Below, one piece after another: positions 14,030 through 18,248 of a stretch of DNA of 18,248 bases. The DNA lies in NCBI GenBank assembly GCA_030696545.1, contig JAUYSA010000088.1, positions 1 to 18,248 on the forward strand, in the 5' to 3' direction. Origin of the DNA: Hyphomonadaceae bacterium. GTDB lineage: Bacteria; Pseudomonadota; Alphaproteobacteria; Caulobacterales; Hyphomonadaceae. A model generated the notes under the pieces. That model worked only from the letters and a program-made list of their open reading frames with translations. It made no database searches and was not told the DNA's origin. Every line of letters begins with the position of its first letter. Position 1 is the first letter of the stretch. The position numbers and the translations under genes were made by a program.

Positions 14030-14653
14030 TCACCGCTTCGGAGCCAGATACTGGAAGGCTGTGTAGGCCGAGAGCAGGGCGGCGATGGCGAGGAAGCCGA
14101 TCCAGCCCAGCGTCATCGCGTCGGAAACGACGAAGCCATCGCCCAGGCCTGTGATCCGCATCAATGCAGGCGCCGCCATCAGCAGGATGCCGATCGCAAC
14201 GGCGATCAGTTCGATAGCCGTCTTCCATTTCGCCAGCTGAGACACGCGCACGCCTTCGCCATCCTTTGCGGCGAAGCGGATCAGCGTCATCGTAATGTCG
14301 CGCAGCACGATCACGGCCGTTGAAATCGCGATGATCCACCAGAGCGGCCAGTCTCCGCGCGACGCCACAATCGAGATGGCGATCAGAGGCAGGCCGACCA
14401 GCGCCTTGTCCGCGATAGGATCGATCAGCCGGCCGAACTTGGAATGGGCATTGAAGGCGCGTGCGGCCATGCCGTCGAACAGGTCGGTGAGGGCGGCAAT
14501 GATGAAGAGCGCGGCGGCCCACATCGCCCAATCCTGACTGCCGGCATTCAGCACATTGGCCTGCCACACGGCCCAGGCGATCAACGGCGCGAGCATCAGG
14601 CGCAGCAACGTCAACGCGTTGGGCAGGTGTTTCAGCAAGGACGGAATCTCCAC
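14030..14653 (-). CDS. pgsA: CDP-diacylglycerol--glycerol-3-phosphate 3-phosphatidyltransferase
   Basis: This inner-membrane enzyme makes phosphatidylglycerol phosphate from CDP-diacylglycerol and glycerol-3-phosphate. The CDP-alcohol phosphotransferase signature D-x2-D-G-x2-A-R-x8-G-x3-D-x3-D is intact (D-L-F-D-G-M-A-A-R through G-R-L-I-D-P-I-A-D, plus-strand 14393-14473). About six hydrophobic helices are visible. The start is uncertain. I chose GTG at 14653 (207 residues, near family length), which has AGGG upstream. A TTG at 14638 with GGAG upstream would give the family-like start L-L-K-H-L-P-N-A-L-T. The farthest ATG (14764) would add 37 atypical residues and overlap the divergent gene's promoter, so I reject it. 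Other CDP-alcohol transferases (CDS or PssA-like) share the signature, but the N-terminal L-P-N-A-L-T-L-L-R-L favours PgsA. Confidence 0.87.
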   Translation of the reverse strand: MEIPSLLKHLPNALTLLRLMLAPLIAWAVWQANVLNAGSQDWAMWAAALFIIAALTDLFDGMAARAFNAHSKFGRLIDPIADKALVGLPLIAISIVASRGDWPLWWIIAISTAVIVLRDITMTLIRFAAKDGEGVRVSQLAKWKTAIELIAVAIGILLMAAPALMRITGLGDGFVVSDAMTLGWIGFLAIAALLSAYTAFQYLAPKR

Positions 14654-14733
14654 GGCGGCGCGGACCCTATCGGCAAAGATCGCTGTGGCGAAGAGCGCCG
14701 CGGGGCCAAAGCGGGGGAGGGCTTGCGGGATGT

Positions 14734-14739
14734 TATAAT
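14734..14739 (+). promoter_or_regulatory. -10 element (TATAAT) of the TonB receptor gene
   Basis: A perfect TATAAT lies 40 bp before the receptor start, in an AT-rich island within GC-rich DNA. No good -35 hexamer is seen at 16-18 bp upstream. Transcription would begin near 14746, just before the palindrome at 14750-14762. The same AT-rich stretch could supply a leftward -10 for pgsA. Confidence 0.5.
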
Positions 14740-14749
14740 ATATCGTATC

Positions 14750-14762
14750 GTTACATTGTAAC
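14750..14762. promoter_or_regulatory. 13-bp palindrome, candidate Zur operator
   Basis: GTTACATTGTAAC is a perfect palindrome around a central T. It lies between the predicted transcription start and the ribosome site of the ZnuD-like gene, an ideal place for a repressor. It resembles Fur-family Zur boxes of the GTTAT-N3-ATAAC type, with C/G in place of the inner T/A. The zinc-receptor identity of the downstream gene supports Zur. A different repressor is possible. Confidence 0.45.
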
Positions 14763-14778
14763 ATGCGTGGAGGGCCTT

Positions 14779-16794
14779 ATGCGACTGGCTTCGAGACTGG
14801 CGTTCGGTGTGGCGGCGATGGCGTTTGCGGCGCCCGCATTCGCGCAGACTACGCCAGCTGACCCGCCCGAAAGCGCGGATCGTGACGTCGTCATCATCAC
14901 CGGCCTTGGTCCGGCGCGGACGAGCGACGAACTGATCGCATCCACCACAGTGCTGGACTCCGACACCGTGACAGAGCGGCTGGCCGGCGGACTTGGCGAT
15001 ACACTGGCGGGCCTTCCCGGCATTGCATCGACATCGTTTGGACCGGGCGCCAGCCGTCCGATCATACGTGGTCTTGGTGCGGAGCGGGTTCAAGTTCTGT
15101 CGAATGGAATCGGCGTAATCGACGCGTCCGCAGCGAGCCCTGATCATGCTGTGACGAGCGACCCGCTAGGCGCCGAGCGGATCGAGATCCTGCGCGGACC
15201 TGCTTCGCTTGCCTATGGCGGTGGGGCGACGGGAGGTGTCGTCAACGTGATCGATGGGCTGATCGTCGAGACGCTGCCGGAGCAGGCGGTGTCGGGCGCG
15301 GTCTATGGCGCGCTGACCAGTGCGGACGAAGGCAAGCAGGCGGCGGCACGCGTGGTCGGCACGGCCGGCAATTTCGTGGGCGTGTTGAACGGCTCGTGGA
15401 TGGACGCGGGCAATGTTGAGATTCCGGGCTATGCGCTCTCGGGCGCTGCGCGGGCGGAGGCGATTGCGGATGGCGCTGATCCGGCTGATTTCGCAAACGG
15501 CACGCTGCCGAACTCGGCGGTCGAGACGAAGGCGCTAAGCGGCGGGCTGAGCTGGGTCGGCGATGGCGCTTTCCTCGGCGGTGCGGTGTGGCGGGCGGAG
15601 AACCGCTATGGCATCGTTGCGGAGGAAGAAGCCTTCATCGACATGGAGCAGACCCGTTACGACCTTCGCGGCGGGCTTGATCTCGATGGACCGATCTCGT
15701 CACTGAAGGCTTCCGGCTCGGTGGTTGATTACGAGCACACCGAATTCGAGGCGCCGGGCGAACCCGGCACGCGCTTCACCAATGAAGGCTGGGAGGCGCG
15801 GATCGAGGCAGGCCATGCGCCTATAGGTCTGCTGGAAGGCAGCGTTGGCTTGCAGGCATCGAAGCGCGATTTCGCAGCCATTGGCGATGAAGCGCTGATC
15901 GGGCCGACCACGACGGACGCCACCGGCCTGTTCGTGTTCGAGACATGGGACGCTGGCGAGTGGGGCCTTGAGGGCGGCCTGCGGTTCGATCATGTCGACA
16001 TCGACAATATCGATTTCGGCCAGCGCAGCTTTGAAGCCTGGAATGCAAGTTTCGGCGCGCACTTCCATGTTGGCGAACACCTGTTCTTCGGCGCGTCTAT
16101 CGCGCGGACGGGCAGGGCGCCGACGGATCTCGAACTGTTCGCGGACGGGCCGCACCCGGCCACCGCGCAGTATGAAGTTGGCGACGATATGCTGAAAGTT
16201 GAGAAGGGTCTCAACACCGAATTCAGCGCGCGCTGGGAAGACGACGCGTTCAATCTTTCGGCGACGGTCTATCGCTTCGACTTCGACAATTTCGTCTATC
16301 TCGAAGACACGGGCGTGGTGTTCGCCGATCCCGAGGGCGACCTGCCTGTGTTCCAGTACGTTCAGGCTGGCGCGAATTTCACCGGCTTTGAACTGCAGGG
16401 CGACGCGCAGCTCGGCTCGGCGTTTGGCGTGGACTGGAAGGCAGATGCTTCAGCCGACTTTGTGCGCGCGAAGCTGGATGCGGGCGGCAACCTGCCGCTG
16501 ATTCCGCCACTGACGATCAATGCAGGGATCGAGGGCGAGCTGAATGGCGTAACGGGCCGGCTGGAGACGCAGTATGCGGCCGACCAGGACGATGTCGCGG
16601 CGTTCGAGACGCAAACCGATGGCTATCTGACCTTCGATGCCCGCGTCGGGTTCGATGTGGCGGACGGGGTGCGGCTGATGCTGGAGGCACGTAACCTTAC
16701 CGACGAGGAGGTGAGGGTGCATTCCTCGCCACTGAAGGCGATTGCTCCCCTGACGGGCCGCAATTTCCGGGTGGCTTTGAAGGCGACATTCTAG
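14779..16794 (+). CDS. znuD: TonB-dependent outer-membrane receptor, ZnuD-like (zinc uptake)
   Basis: 671 residues. ATG 14779 follows GGAGGG (14769-14774) and opens a signal peptide ending A-P-A-F-A-Q near residue 23. A GTG at 14767 is in frame but precedes the ribosome site. A possible TonB box is D-V-V-I-I-T-G (36-42). The plug (about 45-165) has P-I-I-R-G-L-G, S-P-D-H-A (120-124) and E-I-L-R-G-P (136-141). The rest is a beta-barrel ending in Phe for outer-membrane insertion. S-P-D-H-A, D-G-x-I-x-E-x-x-P-E near the plug end and L-E-L-F-A-D-G-P-H-P-A-T-A-Q match my memory of Neisseria ZnuD, a zinc and haem receptor. The long His/Asp-rich external loop of that protein is absent. The G-A-H-F-H-V-G-E-H segment is the only His cluster. 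An upstream palindrome suggests zinc repression. A metal other than zinc cannot be excluded. Confidence 0.85.
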   Translation: MRLASRLAFGVAAMAFAAPAFAQTTPADPPESADRDVVIITGLGPARTSDELIASTTVLDSDTVTERLAGGLGDTLAGLPGIASTSFGPGASRPIIRGLGAERVQVLSNGIGVIDASAASPDHAVTSDPLGAERIEILRGPASLAYGGGATGGVVNVIDGLIVETLPEQAVSGAVYGALTSADEGKQAAARVVGTAGNFVGVLNGSWMDAGNVEIPGYALSGAARAEAIADGADPADFANGTLPNSAVETKALSGGLSWVGDGAFLGGAVWRAENRYGIVAEEEAFIDMEQTRYDLRGGLDLDGPISSLKASGSVVDYEHTEFEAPGEPGTRFTNEGWEARIEAGHAPIGLLEGSVGLQASKRDFAAIGDEALIGPTTTDATGLFVFETWDAGEWGLEGGLRFDHVDIDNIDFGQRSFEAWNASFGAHFHVGEHLFFGASIARTGRAPTDLELFADGPHPATAQYEVGDDMLKVEKGLNTEFSARWEDDAFNLSATVYRFDFDNFVYLEDTGVVFADPEGDLPVFQYVQAGANFTGFELQGDAQLGSAFGVDWKADASADFVRAKLDAGGNLPLIPPLTINAGIEGELNGVTGRLETQYAADQDDVAAFETQTDGYLTFDARVGFDVADGVRLMLEARNLTDEEVRVHSSPLKAIAPLTGRNFRVALKATF

Positions 16795-16807
16795 GCTGGC
16801 CCGAGAC

Positions 16808-16841
16808 AAAAAAAGACCCGCTTCGAAGAAGCGGGCCTTTT
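16808..16841. terminator. Rho-independent terminator after the TonB receptor gene, possibly bidirectional
   Basis: An 8-bp stem (16817-16824 with 16828-16835, loop GAA) is preceded by seven A's and followed by CCTTTTCC. It lies 22 bp after the receptor stop. The A-tract on the other side would act as a T-tract for leftward transcription from the phasin gene. Confidence 0.88.
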
Positions 16842-17067
16842 CCTTACTCTACGCCACTCTACAAAACGCGTACTCTACTCACGCAACTAAGACATGCGCC
16901 GGGAACTCTGGCGAGGGCCCGGCTGCAGTTCATGCAGCAAGTACGGGGCCATCAACTGCTTGTTTCCAGCGAAACTTTCGGCAGGTGAGTCGAAAAGACG
17001 CGGGGCGCGGAGATCGTGGATAGCGAACTCGACGCGCCCCTTCGTTGGGTCAGCGCTTCAGAAAAGC
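16842..17067. other. Intergenic region between TonB receptor and phasin genes
   Basis: No credible gene: the long rightward frame starting at 16894 is the antisense of the phasin gene. ACTCTAC occurs three times (16846-16852, 16856-16862, 16872-16878). A 6-bp hairpin lies at 16922-16938. An 8-bp inverted repeat (17002-17009 with 17033-17040) is followed on the minus strand by GCGTCTTTTC and might be a second leftward terminator for the phasin transcript. Confidence 0.4.
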
Positions 17068-17079
17068 CTAAGCGGCTTT
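17063..17079 (-). terminator. Small hairpin with T-run overlapping the phasin stop codon
   Basis: On the minus strand AAAGCC-GCTTA-GGCTTT is followed by TC, giving a 6-bp stem with a TTTT run. It overlaps the phasin TAG stop (17068-17070). The stem is short, so efficiency is doubtful. A stronger inverted repeat lies 25-60 bp further on. Confidence 0.4.
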
Positions 17080-17496
17080 CTTGGCGGTTTTGGCGACCGA
17101 CTTGGTGCGCTCAGCAGCTTCTTCAACAGCTTTCGGCGTCAGGTTGACGGCCGTGTCGAACAGCTCGGTCTGGGCTTTCTTGGCGACTTCGGCGTAGGCG
17201 AAGAGGCGGGCCGGGATGTCTTGCATCGCAGCCTGGGCAACTTCACCAGCTTTTTTCGCGTAGGCAGTCGGCTGGGCTTCCGTGGTCATCAGGGTCGCGG
17301 CGTCTTTGGCAGCGTCCTGCATCCAGGCGGTCGTCAGTTCGACGTTCTTGTTCATGGCTTCGATCGCGACGGCGCGGTATTTCGCGGCCATGTCGGTGAA
17401 GGCTTTCAGCGGCGTCGCGTTAGCGAAATCCGGCTGGAATTTCGAGAATTGTTCGAACGACTTCGAGAAGTCGAACATGTCGGTCATCGGGTTCAT
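17068..17496 (-). CDS. Phasin family protein (polyhydroxyalkanoate granule-associated)
   Basis: 142 residues, ATG at 17496 with AGGAG 7 nt upstream. An in-frame ATG at 17538 lies before that site and is not favoured. The protein has no membrane helix or signal and is almost entirely amphipathic helix, as phasins are: an N-terminal F-D-F-S-K-S-F-E-Q-F segment, then long Ala/Lys/Glu-rich helices and a C-terminal Lys/Ala tail (K-S-V-A-K-T-A-K-K-A-A). The motif A-x-x-N-V-E-L-T-T-A-W-x-Q (about 47-60) fits the phasin_2 type. Phasins coat PHB granules in the cytoplasm and limit their surface. The Lys/Ala tail also resembles those of histone-like or DNA-binding phasins. No phaC or phaR gene is visible here, so it is a solitary phasin. 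Paired repeats upstream suggest dedicated regulation. Confidence 0.88.
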   Translation of the reverse strand: MNPMTDMFDFSKSFEQFSKFQPDFANATPLKAFTDMAAKYRAVAIEAMNKNVELTTAWMQDAAKDAATLMTTEAQPTAYAKKAGEVAQAAMQDIPARLFAYAEVAKKAQTELFDTAVNLTPKAVEEAAERTKSVAKTAKKAA

Positions 17497-17542
17497 GGGG
17501 TGGCTCCTTTGGGGTCGTTCGTATTCTGTGAGCAACACCTAA

Positions 17543-17608
17543 TGCCGCGCCGCGGCAAAGGCAAGGTTAATTTTGCCGCAGGTGCGAAAAAGATTCCGCA
17601 GGTGCGAA
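17543..17608 (-). promoter_or_regulatory. Phasin upstream region with direct repeats and a palindrome
   Basis: CCGCAGGTGCGAA occurs twice (17576-17588 and 17596-17608), exactly 20 bp apart, about two helical turns. Nearer the gene is the palindrome TGCCGCG-C-CGCGGCA (17543-17557). Phasin genes are commonly repressed by PhaR, whose alphaproteobacterial sites are TGC/GCA-rich, so these are candidate operators. I find no convincing -35/-10 pair in the region. Confidence 0.4.
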
Positions 17609-17626
17609 GGGGAAGTTAGGGCGCCG

Positions 17627-18248
17627 TTAGGGAATTGACCGGGTTTGCGGGGGATTTTTGGTGAATGGGCATGGGGGTGCGGTCTCGGAAGCTGTGCTTC
17701 CGAGGCAGTAGGCAATGGGGAATAGGCAATGGGGCTTTGGCGGAGGTCCGCGCGGTTGGGCGAAGTGGCCCCCACCGTCTTGCGCGCAAGTGCGCGCAAT
17801 CCACCTCCCCCAGCGCGTAGCGCTGGAGGAGGAAAGGCGCCGGTGGTTTTCCTCCTCCGCGCGAAGCGCGGGGGAGGTGGATTGCGCCGAAGGCGCAAGA
17901 CGGAGGGGGCTCTCGATGCGCTCGCGCTGCATGCGCTTGGCGCGTCTCTGTGCGAGGCGTTCGAGATCGTGGAACAAGGCGGCGGCGCGGCTGAGGCGTG
18001 CGAGAATTTGCCTGGGCGGCTTGGCCCGGTGAAGGACGGGCGGCTTCAGCCGGGCTGTGTAGATGAAGGGGAGGCCGGCGATCTGCCTTGCGCGCTCGGT
18101 GATGAGCAGCTGCACGCCATGCTCGATGACCATGATGTGGGCTTCCACGCCGGCGCAGGCTTCGGGCGTGTTTAGGAAGTCGTCGAGCTTCTGCGGGTCT
18201 TCGAGACAGGCCACCAGCCAGTGGAGGTATTCGCGCGTGACTTCGCGC
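17627..18248 (-). CDS. Unknown protein, C-terminal part, frame extended through a repeat
   Basis: The frame is open from the window edge (codons read from 18247) to TAA at 17627-17629, giving 206 residues of a gene that starts outside the window. The first ~112 residues look genuinely coding: strongly G/C third positions and a helical, mixed composition (R-E-Y-L-H-W-L-V-A-C-L-E-D-P, I-M-V-I-E-H-G-V-Q-L-L, R-Q-I-A-G-L-P-F-I-Y-T, L-F-H-D-L-E-R-L-A-Q-R-R). I recognise no family, and no membrane segment is obvious. From about 17910 on, the frame is encoded by the palindromic repeat and the low-complexity DNA beyond it (Ser/Arg/Pro-rich), so the last ~94 residues are probably an extension created by repeat insertion that removed the original stop. 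The protein may be functional up to the Arg-rich helix or may be a pseudogene. Confidence 0.55.
   Translation of the reverse strand, partial: REVTREYLHWLVACLEDPQKLDDFLNTPEACAGVEAHIMVIEHGVQLLITERARQIAGLPFIYTARLKPPVLHRAKPPRQILARLSRAAALFHDLERLAQRRAKRMQRERIESPLRLAPSAQSTSPALRAEEENHRRLSSSSATRWGRWIARTCAQDGGGHFAQPRGPPPKPHCLFPIAYCLGSTASETAPPCPFTKNPPQTRSIP
17684..17734. repeat. Hairpin plus 12-bp tandem repeat
   Basis: A perfect 9-bp stem (17684-17692 with 17696-17704, loop TGT) is followed by TAGGCAATGGGG twice (17709-17720 and 17723-17734, 14-bp period). It lies within the frame-extended tail of the leftward unknown gene and looks like non-coding repeat material. It may have arrived with, or be part of, the adjacent palindromic element. 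Confidence 0.55.
17768..17910. repeat. 143-bp nested palindromic repeat element (MITE or REP-like)
   Basis: The ends are inverted repeats that match at 17 of 18 positions (17768-17785 with 17893-17910; outer motif GCCCCC-A/T-CCGTCTTGCGC). Inside, ATCCACCTCCCCC and its complement GGGGGAGGTGGAT face each other, as do GGAGGAGGAAA and TTTCCTCCTCC, with small GCGC hairpins at the turns. The whole can fold into one imperfect cruciform. No transposase is encoded. The form suggests a dispersed intergenic repeat mobilised in trans. I cannot see a target-site duplication with confidence. It interrupts or abuts the 3' end of the leftward unknown gene. Confidence 0.75.

Noticed and set aside
14654..14764. 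Longer N-terminus for PgsA from ATG 14764
   Set aside because: It would add 37 residues unlike the family and cover the whole divergent promoter and the palindrome. Starts at 14653 or 14638 fit the family length better.
16894..17619. 241-codon rightward open frame
   Set aside because: Antisense to the phasin gene and continuing into its promoter. Composition is biased and no start signal is present.
17729..18175. 148-codon rightward open frame near the window end
   Set aside because: It runs through the palindromic element and is antisense to the leftward frame, whose codon bias is more convincing.

Overview
The window looks like chromosomal DNA from a high-GC alphaproteobacterium, probably a stalked or budding relative of Caulobacter or Hyphomonas. 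That is an inference from four things: the GC-rich third codon positions, a perfect CtrA-type box (TTAA-N7-TTAAC), a polyhydroxyalkanoate phasin, and a ZnuD-like TonB receptor with a candidate zinc-type operator. I could not check the taxonomy. No tRNA, rRNA, CRISPR array, transposase or integrase is visible.

Region 1 (1-4684) is metabolic and envelope housekeeping. It holds the 3' part of methylmalonate-semialdehyde dehydrogenase (mmsA), ending at a strong hairpin. Two leftward predicted lipoprotein genes follow, separated by a palindromic dispersed repeat that supplies the stop codon of the second. Then come a small rightward lipoprotein gene overlapping a DUF2306 membrane protein gene, and 3-hydroxyisobutyrate dehydrogenase (mmsB). 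mmsA and mmsB are consecutive-type steps of valine catabolism but are split here by four apparently unrelated genes.

Region 2 (4991-13795) is the most interesting part. Seven same-strand genes with short gaps or ATGA overlaps appear to form one operon. In order they encode a three-TM membrane protein, an SPFH (band 7) protein with a long charged segment and C-terminal zinc ribbon, a zinc-finger plus FHA-like protein, a Ser/Thr kinase with N-terminal zinc ribbon and C-terminal DUF805 membrane domain, a second zinc-ribbon kinase with altered catalytic motifs and a single TM helix, and two paralogous papain-fold (C1) cysteine peptidases with intact triads and a shared C-terminal tail. My inference is a membrane-scaffolded phospho-signalling system (kinases, FHA reader) linked to proteolysis, with zinc ribbons as a shared docking element. 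I know of no named system with this composition. Its output (stress response, defence or envelope quality control) cannot be read from sequence.

Region 3 (13796-14029) separates the operon from the leftward pgsA gene. It carries a CtrA box and -10-like element pointing rightward into about 130 nt with no sizeable ORF but three hairpins with C-rich loops. This is a good candidate for a cell-cycle-regulated small RNA.

Region 4 (14030-18248) holds pgsA (phospholipid synthesis) and a divergent ZnuD-like zinc receptor gene, with a TATAAT and a perfect palindrome between them. A bidirectional terminator, a leftward phasin gene with paired repeats upstream, a 143-bp palindromic repeat element, and the 3' part of a leftward unknown gene follow. 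The reading frame of that last gene runs through the repeat element.
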